Source of the DNA: an uncultured bacterium
GTDB taxonomy: Bacteria > Verrucomicrobiota > Kiritimatiellia > RFP12 > UBA3636
DNA: 33,669 bases
Assembly (NCBI GenBank): GCA_902793555.1
Contig: CADBEF010000003.1
Location: 1-33,669, forward strand
Reading direction: 5' to 3'
The number at the start of each line of letters is the position of its first letter. Position 1 is the first letter of the stretch. Made by a program: the position numbers and the translations under genes. Under the pieces are notes generated by a model. The model worked only from the letters and a program-made list of their open reading frames with translations, was not told the DNA's origin and made no database searches. Of this stretch, positions 9,201-20,588 are shown piece after piece.

Positions 9201-12200
9201 TTCGGCGCGATCATCGCGTCGTTGAGCCAGTCCAGCGGCGAACGGTAGCGGTAGGACGAAACCGTCCACGTGCCTTCGTTCCAGTTGGGGTGGAGGCCCT
9301 TCATGTCGAGCGCGGGCGTCTGCGGCATGTGCGCGACGGTGTTCTCGATCCACGGGACGTAGGAGTAGTCCGTGTAGACGTTGGACCGGTGCTGGGCCGT
9401 GTACCACCACGGGACCAGGTGCGGGAACACGAGCGAGCGGTAGTGGTACCAGAACGGCGCGGACCAGTACGGCGTCGGGCGGTACGCGGAGACGGTGTCG
9501 CTCTGCCAGCCGGCCGGGAACGCGTCGGCGTCGGACGTGAAGTACTCGGCGAACGACGTGTCGCGGTCGCGGGAGGGCAGCACGTCGGGCAGGTTGTCGA
9601 ACGCGAAGTGGTAGAGCAGCTTCTGCGGGAAGTCCGACATCGTGGTCGCCACGAGGAGGTTGGTGCCGACGCGGTCGGGCTCCCAGCCGTCGAGCTCCCA
9701 CGCGAGGCGACGGCGGTTGATCTCCTCGATGTCGTCCTTGGTGAAGCGCTTCGTCATCGAGTTCTTGATCTCGGAATGCGAGCGGCAGCGGTCCCAGATG
9801 CGGACTTCGTCCATCCAGCCGACGAAGTACTGGTCGGGATCGAAGTCGGGCTCGCTCTGGCCCATGACCGTCCCGGCCACGGCGGTGCCCCAGGGGAAGG
9901 TTTCGTAGGCGCCGCCGACGACGCCCCACGGGTTGCGGTCGTTGGCGCCGAGGACGATCGGCGCCGGGCTGTAGTCGTAGAGGTTGGCGGTCTCCCACTG
10001 GCCGTTCAGGCCGTTGGGCGACTGCCACTGGCGGCCGAAGAGCCCGCCCGTGCAGGGCTTGAGGCCCGCGCCGACGCTGCCGGCGTATTCGCCGTTGAGG
10101 TAGATGGCGAGCCGGTCGTCGACGGAGTCCATCACGACGGCGACGTGCGCCCAGTGGTTCGGGACGAGGCGGCCCGTGGAGACGGTCGTGGCGGACGACA
10201 CGGTCTCGAGCCCGTCGTTGTCGACCTGGGCGTGGACGCGGCCGAGGTCGTCGAGCTGGATCAGGAACGTGTTCCGGACGCGCCAATGCGTGGCGCCGGA
10301 CGAGTCGTCCACGGGCATGAGAACGGGACGCTGGACGAGCGTGGCGCGCTTGCCGGGGGCGGGCAGCTCCTGCGGACGGACCCAGAACTCGACCGTGTAG
10401 CTCGTGAGCGAGAACTTGTCGTGGTAGTACGGGTTGCGGGTGCGGGCGGCGGCGTGGCCGTCGAAGTAGAGCGCCTTGCGGTTGCGCGGGCTGTCGAGGT
10501 CGAGCGGGTCGGTGACGCCGCTGTTGTCCCCCTGCGAAAGCTCCTCGCGGTCGGAGATGTTGTCGTTGTCCGTGTCGAAGCCCTCGTTGACCTCGAAGTC
10601 GAAGAGGTACGTCGGGCCGTCGGCGTCGGTTTCGAGCAGGTCGAGATCCCACCACCAGTAGAGGGAACCGAGCTCGCCGTCGACCTTGTAGTAGAGGTTC
10701 ACGAGGGACTCGGCGTAGGTCGGATCGGTGAACCAGTAGGGCGAGGGATCGGTGTGGTGCAGGACGTCGTTGAGGAGGTAGTCGTAGCCTTCCTCCTCGT
10801 TGGCGAGGCCGTCCTGGTCCGGGTCGGCGAAGCGGTCGCCGGCGAGCCACGGGCGGGTCTTGTAGTCGAAGTGGGCGGCAGCCGCGACGGGGTAGCCCAT
10901 CGGCGTGTGGAACGGCGCATCCTCGCGCGGGACGGGCTGCAGGCCGGCGTCGGTCGGGTCGAGGATCCGGACGTAGGCCGGATCGGCGTTGATGATCCAG
11001 TCGCGCGTCGAGCCGTTGCCCCACGGGTGGACGTCGGCGCGGTCCTGCTCCGGGTAGCTGCCGGCCTTGCCGACGACGGGCGAACCGCCATAGAGCGGGT
11101 TGAGGCCGTGGTAGATCTCCCAGTAGTCGTCCATGCCGTCGTTGTCCGTGTCGGGCGAACGCGGCAGGCAGGTCGGGTAGATCGACTTGGTCCCCATGAA
11201 GCGCCAGAGCACGGGCGGACCCGGGTCGACGACCTGGACGTCCTCGGGCTCCCAGCCGGCCGGAGCGCGGCCGTAGGAGTACATGTAGTCGCGCAGGTCG
11301 TTCTCGGCGCAGGGCGTGCCGTCCCAGAGCGTGTAGAACTCCTCGATGCTGATGAACGCGGTGGGCAGCTCGGCGCCGGTCTCCGGATCGTGGTCGAGCA
11401 TGAAGCGGCCTTCGACGTCATGCGTGAGCGCGTAGATGCGCTGCATGTAGTTGGCAATGGGGGAGACCTTGAACTGCGGGTCCTCCTCGGCCTTCGCCAG
11501 GTCGTTCAGCGTGGGCGAATTGCTTTCGTCCCAGCCTTCCGCGGCCAGGATCCTGCCGTCTTCCTTGAACTCGTGCACGAGCGCGCGCTGCCAGCGCTTC
11601 TCGAGGCACTGGACGGTGGTGAGGATTTTGTTGATGCGCACGTCGCTCGGATTTGCGCGGAAGAAGTCGGACGGACGGTACGGCTGGAAGTGGACGGACT
11701 TGCCGTAGGGATAGCCGTCGGTCGCGATCGGGACGGGCGGGACGAACGTGTTGCAGACGTCGTAGAGGCGCAACGCGGCGCCGGGGATCGGGTCGATGCT
11801 GTAGTTGGCGGCGATCCAGGGGTCGGAGGCGATGCGGCCGGCGAGGTGGTCGTCCCGCATCGAGTAGGGGGCCTGATACGCGCCGAAGGGCACCCAGAGC
11901 TCCTCGTGGTCGGGGCTGTACCACTTGTCGTAGCGCCAGCCGTAGACGGCGCCCGCGAGGTACTCCTGATAGTTCGGAAGGCCGTCCCGGTCGGGGTCGC
12001 CGTAGGGGCCGAACTCGCCGAGCTTGCCGGCGCCGAGGGCGTTCTCCGTGTCGTAGGTGCCGGTGTAGTAGTGCCAGGCGTCGCCCATGCGGTCGAAGCG
12101 GGTGTCGGCCGAGGCGGGGTTGAGGTTGACGAGCGGATCGCCGTCGCCGTTCCAGTCATAGTCGCCCTCGCGGTATTCGGCGGCGTCCGCGACGCCGTCG

Positions 12201-15200
12201 CCGTCGGTGTCGCCGTGCCACGGGTCGGTCGGGAAGCGCTTGTTGGTCCAGGCCTCGGCGGTCGGCTTGTACCAGTCGGCGTTGTGGTAGTGGCCGACGC
12301 ACTGCTCCTCCTCCAGGTAGACGTTGCCCTCCTGGGCCTGGCGCGTCTCGTACATCGTCCAGTTCTCGAACTCCTGGCGCCAGCCGAGGCCGTCGCCGGC
12401 CATGTCGTCCGGATCGGGGCGGAGGGCGTCCGGGCAGAACGGGAAGGGGAACAGCGCGGCGAAGACGTGGTCGATCAGGTCGATCGAGCCGGCGGGCTTG
12501 TAGCCGGCGTAGAGAGCCCAGCCGTCGGGGATGTGGTCCTGGTTGGAGTCGTCGCTGCGGGGGTTGAGCGACTTGACCATGTTGCCCGCGGCGTCGACCC
12601 ACTGGGCCGGGTAGACCAGCTGGGTGAACATCGGATAGTTGCCGGAGTCGTCCTTGCCGATCATCCACTTCTGGACGTAGAACTCCTCGCGGGAGGTGAA
12701 GGCGATGTTGGGGTTGGCGATCGGAGCGGTGTGGGCGCCGGCGCCGGGAATGAAGCCGAGGGAGACGGCGCCGTTCCAGAAGAACTGCTGGAAGTAGTCG
12801 TAGAGGAAGGCGTCGCAGTGGCGGTAGGGCCCCGAGGCGTACATCATGTCGCAGTCGGGGTTCTTCGCGGCGTCGGTCGGGTCGTGCGGATCGAGGTCGA
12901 AGAGCAGCTCCCAGCCGTCGGGCAGACCGTCGTTGTCGGTGTCCCAGTGGAGCGGGTTGGTGCCGATGTAGAATTCGTCGATGTCGGGCACGCCGTCGCC
13001 GTCGAGGTCGTCGACGGGGTTCCACAGGGCGGGGGAGAGGCCGATCGCGCCGAGGATTTCGCCGAAATTGGGGTCGGCGATGTTGGGCGTCAGGCCGCCC
13101 TGCTCGCTGCGGGGGTCGAACTGGTTGAGCAGCCACGCCTTGGGGAAGAGGCCGTTGAGCGTGCGGTAGCTCGCGGAGAGCTCGGCGTCGCGGGCGCCGA
13201 TCACGTCCTGGATGTAGGTCGGGAAGGCGTCGTAGCCGGGCAGGAAGAACTGGCCGGTCCGGAAGTCGACGTAGGCGCCGGGGATCTCGCCGGGCTCGGT
13301 GTCGGCCCCGATGGCCGAGGGGTAGGTTCCCTCCTGGCCGGCATAGGAGATGTGGGGGTTGCCGTCGGCGTCGATGTAGTCCGCGAACTGGCGCGGGTCG
13401 AAGAAGAGCTTGGCGCGGCCGAGCGCGTCCACGTGGCCGTCGCGCGTGTAGACTTCGAGACCGCCCATCGTGAAGACGACGGCGGGGGTCGGTTCCTCGT
13501 CCATCGGATCGTCGTAGTAGGCGACGGCGGCGATGGGCGCGTTGGTGAGGTAGTTGGGCTTGTTGCTGCGGGTGGTGGGGTCGAGGTTCGGGCTGCCGTA
13601 GTAGCACTCGTCGCGGATGAGCTCGGGCTCGAAGGTCTGCGGGGCATAGCGGACGAAGAGCCCGCCGTCCCACTCGGCCTCGTAGCCCTCGAGGGCCTGG
13701 CGCAGCAGGGGGATGCCGGCCCCGCGGAAGTCGGCGGTGCCGCCGGGGGCGAGGTTCGGGTAGAGCGTGAAGGTCGGGTCGTAGGCGCGCCAGTACTCGG
13801 GGCGGTTCTCGTAGAGGATCGTGGTCCAGAAGTAGTACTCCCAGCCGTCCTCCATGCCGTCGCCGTCGGTGTCCGCGGCGGTCGGGTCGGTGCCGGGGCA
13901 GTTGCCGCGGACGGCGAGGTTCGTGCGGGAAAGGACGCCGGGGTAGCCGAAGGCGACCCAGTTCGGGGCGTTCTCGACGTCCGCGGAAATCTCGGACGAG
14001 GTCTGCTGGAGGCCGCGGAACTCGAGGATGTTGGAGAAGAAGGGCTTGGCGGCTCCGCTGCGCTTGCTGGCGAGCACGTCGTAGGTGCGGCCGGTGACGG
14101 ACGGGGAAACGAAGGGCACGTCCTCCTCGCCGACGTGCGTTCCGTAGTCGACGTAGTTGGCGCCGTTCACGAGCGGGTAGACGAAGACGCGGACCTTGTT
14201 GTCGCCGTCCGGGACGTAGTAGGGGTCCTCGGTCCAGACGTTGTCGATCTCCTCGTAGCGGGAGGTCGGGACGCGGTCGTTGTCGGCCGTGTCGTCGGCG
14301 TTGTAGAACGTGCCGCCGGCGAAGGCGGTGCCGGAGGAGCCGTAGATGCCCTTGCCGACGGTGACGGCGAGGGTCTGCCATTCCGTGAAGGAGTGGGTCG
14401 CGTTGTCCTTGCCGCCGTCCAGGTACCAGGCCTCCCATTCGTCGGACAGGCCGTCCTGGTCGAAGTCGCCGAAGTTGTCGATCCGCGCGAGGGTGAGCTC
14501 GTTCCAGTAGTTCTTGTAGGGATACGAGGAGAAGTAGCGGATCGTCGCGGCGCCGCCGGCGCCCGGCGTGTTGATCAGGATCGCGCGCGTGTTGGGGTTC
14601 GGGATGTAGAGGTCGGACGGCGCGGAGGCCAGGTTGAGCTGGTCGTCCGGGAACATCCAGCCGAAGGGATAGGCCACCGGCACGTCGGCGGCGTTCCGGG
14701 GGATGACCGCCTGGACCATCGTGTTGTTGTCCGCCTTGAAGTCGTTGCCCGTCTCCTCGTTCCAGGGATTGGACGCGTCGTCCATCCGGGTCGTGGCGGG
14801 ATTGATCACGAAGTCCGCGGGACCGTTGCCGCCGGCGGTGACGATGGCCGAGAGCGTGCACTCGTCGGTGAAGAGGATCTTGCTCGACTCGAGCAGCGTC
14901 ACCTCGAAATAGCCGGTCTCGGACGTGCCGCCGTCCTTGTCGGAGGCCGACACCGTGATGATTTCGCCGTCGGCGGAGACGCGCGCGGAGACGTTCGCGC
15001 CCGTTTCGGCGGAGTTGGACCAGTTGTAGACGAGCGACTGGCGGTCCACGGTCGAGGCGTCGGTCGCGGTGGCGTTGAAGTTGAAGGGGGCGCCGGCGAG
15101 CGCCTGGATCGGCGTGGGGTTCTCCGGGTCGCGGCTGGGGTACTGCAGCACGGGCGGGACGTTGGTGATCATGATCGTGGCCGAGGCGCCGCCCGTGTAG

Positions 15201-15880
15201 GCGGTGTCGCCGGTGAACGTGAACGTGATCGACGAGGGGTTGGCGCCGTCGAGGGCGTTGAACGCGAAGTCGGCGCCGGAGGAGCGCATCGGGGCGACGA
15301 GCGTCGCCTGGTCGAACGTGACGTGAGAGCCGTCGTCCGTCGACTGGATCTGGAACGTGACGGTCTGCGGCAGGTTGTAGCCGAAGTCGAGGTGGAGGGT
15401 CTGCTGCCCGCCCTCGGGGTAGTAGAGGACCGTGCTGCCGGCGCGCGTGAAGACGATGTTGTCCGGCTCGGAGACCGTGATTGGAAGCGTCGCGGTCGCG
15501 CCGCCGAGCGTCACCGTGAGCGTCACAGTTCCGGGCGAGACCGGCTCGACGAAGAACGAGCCGAAGACCATCGTCATCGGGATGGTCACCGACGGGCCGC
15601 CGCTCAGCGCCATCTCGCCGGTCGTGGCGTTGATCCCGTAGAGCTTGACGATGTTCGCGTTCGGGACGTAGGCCATCGCCGCGGCGCCCTGCACGAGGTC
15701 GGCGGGGTCGCACTGGAAGGAGACCATCTGCGGGTCGGCGTTCGCCGAAAGCGGCAGTTCCGTCATCATGAACGACGGCGCCGCGGCGGCCGGGGACGCG
15801 AAGAGCGCCCCGAACGCGAGCGCCAGCGCGGCGGACGCGAGGCGGGAGCGGAGGGAGGTGGCGTGGAGGAACTGCTTCAT
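3212..15880 (-). CDS. giant secreted surface protein with TSP3 repeats and a LamG-like domain (4222 aa)
   Basis: A signal peptide (residues 1-34, ending SPAAAA) is followed by Ig-like beta-sandwich sequence to about residue 330. Calcium-binding TSP3-type motifs of the form DxDxDGxxDxxE recur throughout, for example near residues 480, 676, 960, 1230, 1303, 1583, 1693 and 2327. A LamG/concanavalin-like domain spans about 1800-2040 (ALYFDGHAAA.., YTVEFWVRP, WAHVAVVMD). Two different modules are each duplicated between about residues 2400 and 3960. The last 65 residues hold short Trp repeats. The middle is unusually rich in Trp and Tyr. No LPxTG, PEP-CTERM or beta-barrel anchor is recognised, so attachment is unclear. 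A calcium-dependent structural or binding role at the cell surface is inferred. It is the last gene of a three-gene operon, 72 nt after the coiled-coil gene, and ends at a strong terminator. Confidence 0.93.
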   Translation of the reverse strand: MKQFLHATSLRSRLASAALALAFGALFASPAAAAPSFMMTELPLSANADPQMVSFQCDPADLVQGAAAMAYVPNANIVKLYGINATTGEMALSGGPSVTIPMTMVFGSFFVEPVSPGTVTLTVTLGGATATLPITVSEPDNIVFTRAGSTVLYYPEGGQQTLHLDFGYNLPQTVTFQIQSTDDGSHVTFDQATLVAPMRSSGADFAFNALDGANPSSITFTFTGDTAYTGGASATIMITNVPPVLQYPSRDPENPTPIQALAGAPFNFNATATDASTVDRQSLVYNWSNSAETGANVSARVSADGEIITVSASDKDGGTSETGYFEVTLLESSKILFTDECTLSAIVTAGGNGPADFVINPATTRMDDASNPWNEETGNDFKADNNTMVQAVIPRNAADVPVAYPFGWMFPDDQLNLASAPSDLYIPNPNTRAILINTPGAGGAATIRYFSSYPYKNYWNELTLARIDNFGDFDQDGLSDEWEAWYLDGGKDNATHSFTEWQTLAVTVGKGIYGSSGTAFAGGTFYNADDTADNDRVPTSRYEEIDNVWTEDPYYVPDGDNKVRVFVYPLVNGANYVDYGTHVGEEDVPFVSPSVTGRTYDVLASKRSGAAKPFFSNILEFRGLQQTSSEISADVENAPNWVAFGYPGVLSRTNLAVRGNCPGTDPTAADTDGDGMEDGWEYYFWTTILYENRPEYWRAYDPTFTLYPNLAPGGTADFRGAGIPLLRQALEGYEAEWDGGLFVRYAPQTFEPELIRDECYYGSPNLDPTTRSNKPNYLTNAPIAAVAYYDDPMDEEPTPAVVFTMGGLEVYTRDGHVDALGRAKLFFDPRQFADYIDADGNPHISYAGQEGTYPSAIGADTEPGEIPGAYVDFRTGQFFLPGYDAFPTYIQDVIGARDAELSASYRTLNGLFPKAWLLNQFDPRSEQGGLTPNIADPNFGEILGAIGLSPALWNPVDDLDGDGVPDIDEFYIGTNPLHWDTDNDGLPDGWELLFDLDPHDPTDAAKNPDCDMMYASGPYRHCDAFLYDYFQQFFWNGAVSLGFIPGAGAHTAPIANPNIAFTSREEFYVQKWMIGKDDSGNYPMFTQLVYPAQWVDAAGNMVKSLNPRSDDSNQDHIPDGWALYAGYKPAGSIDLIDHVFAALFPFPFCPDALRPDPDDMAGDGLGWRQEFENWTMYETRQAQEGNVYLEEEQCVGHYHNADWYKPTAEAWTNKRFPTDPWHGDTDGDGVADAAEYREGDYDWNGDGDPLVNLNPASADTRFDRMGDAWHYYTGTYDTENALGAGKLGEFGPYGDPDRDGLPNYQEYLAGAVYGWRYDKWYSPDHEELWVPFGAYQAPYSMRDDHLAGRIASDPWIAANYSIDPIPGAALRLYDVCNTFVPPVPIATDGYPYGKSVHFQPYRPSDFFRANPSDVRINKILTTVQCLEKRWQRALVHEFKEDGRILAAEGWDESNSPTLNDLAKAEEDPQFKVSPIANYMQRIYALTHDVEGRFMLDHDPETGAELPTAFISIEEFYTLWDGTPCAENDLRDYMYSYGRAPAGWEPEDVQVVDPGPPVLWRFMGTKSIYPTCLPRSPDTDNDGMDDYWEIYHGLNPLYGGSPVVGKAGSYPEQDRADVHPWGNGSTRDWIINADPAYVRILDPTDAGLQPVPREDAPFHTPMGYPVAAAAHFDYKTRPWLAGDRFADPDQDGLANEEEGYDYLLNDVLHHTDPSPYWFTDPTYAESLVNLYYKVDGELGSLYWWWDLDLLETDADGPTYLFDFEVNEGFDTDNDNISDREELSQGDNSGVTDPLDLDSPRNRKALYFDGHAAARTRNPYYHDKFSLTSYTVEFWVRPQELPAPGKRATLVQRPVLMPVDDSSGATHWRVRNTFLIQLDDLGRVHAQVDNDGLETVSSATTVSTGRLVPNHWAHVAVVMDSVDDRLAIYLNGEYAGSVGAGLKPCTGGLFGRQWQSPNGLNGQWETANLYDYSPAPIVLGANDRNPWGVVGGAYETFPWGTAVAGTVMGQSEPDFDPDQYFVGWMDEVRIWDRCRSHSEIKNSMTKRFTKDDIEEINRRRLAWELDGWEPDRVGTNLLVATTMSDFPQKLLYHFAFDNLPDVLPSRDRDTSFAEYFTSDADAFPAGWQSDTVSAYRPTPYWSAPFWYHYRSLVFPHLVPWWYTAQHRSNVYTDYSYVPWIENTVAHMPQTPALDMKGLHPNWNEGTWTVSSYRYRSPLDWLNDAMIAPNFIPYRQDDVVPAQLPAAGSTDVQLGQIRNSMNPYGMFYRTAVSGPMEIAPAAFAGKLDFYGRYTGVPVLSDMLPLMDAVADIDVEMWDGKGRGTAVEGIDSDGDGMPDWWEIAYGLDPNSADGRNGAYGDPDGDGLDNYAEYLARTSPFRYDTDSDGYSDYYSRPDSRSLTYGELYDDGDGMDNAWEIRYGIDPNRHDGNADLDGDGWTNWEEFMAGTEPDRADIFPQPLFNATFYYNGENVFADEDQTVVGVPYLETYSEKTTGVEKDDPLKGLPKMGGWYDGRYRGTIVESGEFARAGDGVGLSLGGVTRSFSLIHSLNNVNIGTAEISYLLNGSTTTQTLKPYETDPDYGVFLENKAKGSLGLLHLSSGTIYLDPGTDVVGSNFTVEYTVGGRSFPYAVRGMTRIAAGTHDHMVSGYNRFLGWLDLDGDGKWTPGFEPMGLSIPRPSLVSWDNVETTIPLTDSLWDYPRLDWSPFVTEGALTNMVPTAYEVTFSYIADVSDDPDQHHSTTNLVGGGAYGDRDGDGLDPHQEDRAGTSDDKMDSAGDGRMDYDSQSAAGALTWGELHDDGDMMPARWEIDNGLDPDRYDAEGDLDDDGWTNYEEYLAGSDPRSASSFPTPKMSLRFLYAGDYAAPEGAGDGTGGVFGSANPTVATYSERRKGTTLNGDGAKTIYMGGSPDGLYTTGDGVAIAGLVFGSDGTRVVEGSSFAATKLPYGNVRSATITVRMVEDDPASDVTYTSSAFNPEMLQFASEADGLALYLEMEAGYVLCTGPLVGKQFSIEYQLDGYTYPLEIGGFIRTKGTHAVGGYNRFFGWLDGNGNGTWDGGEPAGLSLYDAVLVGPDSVETTIPLTDELFGFPRFSWPASTNENVTAYQVFIENSSGTRVAKLKVEAPRTFVHEGDYVEAGLKGIDLKGQESGVYTWKVHADNTTGEEDLATGSFVLALKPNYTTETSYTGTGTRRTMKAVSPVAGSTVYGSLVEFKWEMDWRTEGVFFTVKNAAGTAVIDNLYVPFPVRHGKVTDDDYYYTYVPQLENGRSLVDLPSGTYTYTIKENINNGPSSVAAQSVNGSFAINNAQDDSRLYAAIKGHVHYYGRLAAGLVPGKTVVQAYPLPAKASTSLGVSGNPVAKATPNANGYFELHGLSAGYYAVVGWVDSDGDGRFGPGDTQGWGFLGGSACPIQVPSWCPPLAITNSTLRVAADLEDVHVVLRDRDTDGDGKPQSYTGTAAQWKAAALRTLPAAVPAGYDWVNTYLFSTTRVARVDVSTTTSSSQTITRNVYRCVVDAPRTFFHEADLLRATQILPVENYGNRIGYGFLLGETNVIDVTWKVAATDGPRKQDLAGGVFQVYGGTPESRRPLKARYPTQLTKVRGNVVEFEWEMDSRNAGVRFDLYKLSGPDDDTGTPVVEDLTVGFPLCHGKPGTDLYYYTATPQLEDPKKFLALEDGYYMYRITERTRVQTTVYGQQAVQEKFHLDNSGENRGLYTAEGTIRYYGKVMEREVVAELGTTAGVAADNTFEANVDPGLVAPGAMGVLLVRAPQAQGTETPDNWQAGEGTWAEEFFNDSAADGILYASSTTNATSTAWSGTIDYETGDIHLEFAKKPASGLRIVLVKKTFPHDLVLQVFKVADQAKTSTSVSGVPVLQTVRREKGAFAVSNLVGGVYAIRAFVDSNGNGVADDWETQGVAVQTGTVSPNLDPAASPIVVRDDVKGLMIVLHDRDTDNDLLPDAWEWWKLGGTLSVSGYQTSSAGGLAYWEEYADGVLDSDPRTPDTDLDGLTDAMEILVTGTDTHLTDTDGDGIGDLEEFLAGSDPNKADEAVPYAVPALAFDENGVPYVDIAYPALRPGVVLTYELQRKAALDDPAWGVVATFDVANDDGAVFYAAGDGVNDHLSAPGTARMTPADQAEGVDFTAGFYRVKIYADYGKMVDNGDGTWSYWTWLRDATGTWSFREAARGEGTLVRDADGNWRFVDPGAAKPSGTLYRDPDGEWKFVR
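4010..6525 (-). repeat. duplicated beta-sandwich module pair inside the giant gene
   Basis: Two diverged copies lie at about 6525-5530 and 5345-4010. Shared landmarks are APRTFVHEGD / APRTFFHEAD, VEFKWEMDWRTEGV / VEFEWEMDSRNAGV, PVRHGK..YYYTYVPQLE / PLCHGK..YYYTATPQLE, and HVHYYGR / TIRYYGK. Each copy ends with a carboxypeptidase-regulatory-like unit (SLGVSGNPV.. / STSVSGVPV..) and a TSP3 motif. Boundaries are approximate. The similarity is at protein level only. Confidence 0.75.
6600..8670 (-). repeat. duplicated module pair (TSP3 plus beta domain) inside the giant gene
   Basis: Copies at about 8670-7771 and 7480-6600 share the order WEIRYGIDPNRHD / WEIDNGLDPDRYD, then DGWTNWEEFMAG / DGWTNYEEYLAG, then a beta-rich domain. 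Both domains end with SGYNRFLGWLDLDGDG / GGYNRFFGWLDGNGNG and VETTIPLTDSLWDYPR / VETTIPLTDELFGFPR. Boundaries are approximate. Confidence 0.8.
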
Positions 15881-15952
15881 GGCGTTTCTTCTTTCTTCCG
15901 TAGGGGAGAGTGTGTCAAAAGGTCGAAGGGTCTGACGGTCGTACGGCTGCGA

Positions 15953-16702
15953 TTATTCGGCGGCGGGCGCAGGGGCCGGGGCGGGCGCGGACGGCGGCGC
16001 GGGACGCACCGGACGCGGGGCGTCCCGCCCGGGGGGAAGCGGGAACCCGGGAGCGGGGGAGCGGGGTTGCGCGGGCCCGGCGGAGCGCGCGCGTTCCATG
16101 AGGTTGGAGAAGGCCTCGGGCGTCATGCCGGCCGCCGCCGCCCGCTCTTCCGGAGTGGCGGGGACCGGATGGTCCTTGTCCCACGCGGCGCGCTGCGCGG
16201 CCATGCGCTTGTGCATCGCGGACACGACTTCCCCGTTGAGGGACCGCTGGCTGTCCTCGACGGTCTTGCGGGCGGGCTCGATCCGATCGGCGATCTTGCG
16301 GAGCTCTTCGTCCTCCCGGTAGATCGTCTCGAGCGCGTTGGTCGCGGCGGCGAATTCCGCCTGCAGCTCCGAGATGCGGGCGCGGAGCTTGCCGGCCTCT
16401 TCGTTCTCCTTGCAGATCGCCTCCTTGCGGGCCTGCGCCTCGTCGTCGAGGCGGAGCAGTTCCTGCTCGGCCGCGTCGCGGGCGGCCTTGAATTCGGCCA
16501 TCTTGCGGATGTGCTCCTTTTCGTCCGCCGGGAGCGCATCCCATTTCGGCCCATTCGGCAGCAGGACGCGGCCGGGCGCGGGGAGCGCGGGCTTCGCGGC
16601 GGCGGCAGGCGCCGCTTCCGGCGCGGGCGCGGCGGACGGCGCGGGGTCCTGCGCGAACGCGGGGATCGAGAGCAGGGCGAGGAGGGGGAATGTCGGTTTC
16701 AT
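15953..16702 (-). CDS. exported coiled-coil protein with Pro/Ala-rich ends
   Basis: This 249-residue protein is of no family I recognise. A short signal peptide (MKPTFPLLALLSIPAFAQ) is followed by an Ala/Pro-rich linker to about residue 45. A charged alpha-helical region from about residue 60 to 170 (KAARDAAEQELLRLDDEAQ.., KLRARISELQAEFAAATNA) reads as coiled coil. It continues with a segment of the form TPEERAAAAGMTPEAFSNLM and a Pro-rich tail. It lies 53 nt after the propeller gene and 72 nt before the giant surface gene on the same strand, so it is probably the middle gene of their operon. A periplasmic chaperone or tether for its large neighbours is conceivable by analogy with other coiled-coil periplasmic proteins, but nothing in the sequence proves it. 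No clear Shine-Dalgarno site is visible. Confidence 0.85.
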   Translation of the reverse strand: MKPTFPLLALLSIPAFAQDPAPSAAPAPEAAPAAAAKPALPAPGRVLLPNGPKWDALPADEKEHIRKMAEFKAARDAAEQELLRLDDEAQARKEAICKENEEAGKLRARISELQAEFAAATNALETIYREDEELRKIADRIEPARKTVEDSQRSLNGEVVSAMHKRMAAQRAAWDKDHPVPATPEERAAAAGMTPEAFSNLMERARSAGPAQPRSPAPGFPLPPGRDAPRPVRPAPPSAPAPAPAPAAE

Positions 16703-16755
16703 CGGGGTCTTGAAATCGGTGAGGCCGCGTATGCGCGGAACGGAGGGGATGGAGA

Positions 16756-20115
<3,360 letters not shown>

Positions 20116-20185
20116 GGGATTCCGAAGGCTGTGAGGGGACCGGAACAAGCGACACTGCGCCCTTGGGGCGCTCGTCATGTGGCGA

Positions 20186-20214
20186 ATGATAGCACATCCC
20201 CGTGCGCGGGGCAA
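20186..20214 (-). promoter_or_regulatory. candidate promoter of the three-gene surface operon
   Basis: TTGCCC (20209-20214) and TATCAT (20186-20191) are spaced 17 bp apart on the minus strand. The hexamers match 4 and 5 of 6 consensus positions. The predicted start of transcription is at about 20179. That gives either a 60-nt leader to the ATG at 20115 or a leaderless start at the in-frame ATG at 20178. Confidence 0.45.
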
Positions 20215-20457
20215 GGGAAACTTCTTCGCGCCCGCGTGAGACGGCGCACCCGGCTCGCCATGTGAGCCGCAATCCCGGTGGACGCCCGTCCTGCATCCAG
20301 AACCATTCAATCAACAATCTTCCTTTTTTGCAATATTCCGTCCGTATTTGCAAAATAGGCGGCCGTCCGGCTTCTGCCCCGCGGACGCCCAGTACCACCC
20401 CTTGAATCCGATTCCCGCAGAAAGGATGTAAAAATGGAGTCTCCGACCGTGCAGGAA
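20215..20457. other. intergenic stretch, no gene recognised
   Basis: Between the operon promoter and the candidate RNA there is no credible coding sequence. The stretch is patchy in composition, with an AT-rich core at about 20305-20360 containing two TTGCAA-type motifs. A short inverted repeat CGGCTC..GAGCCG also lies near 20261-20279. Frames crossing it on the minus strand are open but lack any recognisable protein feature. It may belong to a dispersed noncoding element, which cannot be tested from one window. Confidence 0.4.
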
Positions 20458-20513
20458 AAAAGGAAGCTTCGCAGGGTCTCCGGGGGTGCGGCGCGCGCCC
20501 CCGGAGACCCTGC
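20455..20513 (-). terminator. strong terminator-like hairpin reading leftward
   Basis: A perfect 16-bp stem pairs GCAGGGTCTCCGGGGG (20471-20486) with its complement (20498-20513) around an 11-nt loop. On the minus strand it is followed, after 8 nt, by CCTTTTTTCC. No annotated minus-strand gene ends here, which is why a small RNA is proposed upstream of it. Confidence 0.6.
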
Positions 20514-20551
20514 ATCGGCTCGGGCTCGCGGCCGTGCCGCTCGATGCCGAC

Positions 20552-20587
20552 ACGCAACGGATTCAAATGCGCCCGCGACCGTTGCGT
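20552..20587. promoter_or_regulatory. inverted repeat next to the -35 of the 286-aa gene
   Basis: Nine-base arms ACGCAACGG (20552-20560) and CCGTTGCGT (20579-20587) are perfectly complementary around 18 nt. They end one base before the TTGACA -35 box. The position suits a dimeric regulator site. Alternatively it is the first stem of the candidate RNA on the other strand. Confidence 0.35.
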
Positions 20588-20588
20588 C

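Noticed and set aside
20116-20310. Upstream extension of the propeller frame to 20310
   Set aside because: The added residues are Arg/Gly-rich with no homology-like features and lie upstream of the promoter. Only the in-frame ATG at 20178 remains a credible alternative start.
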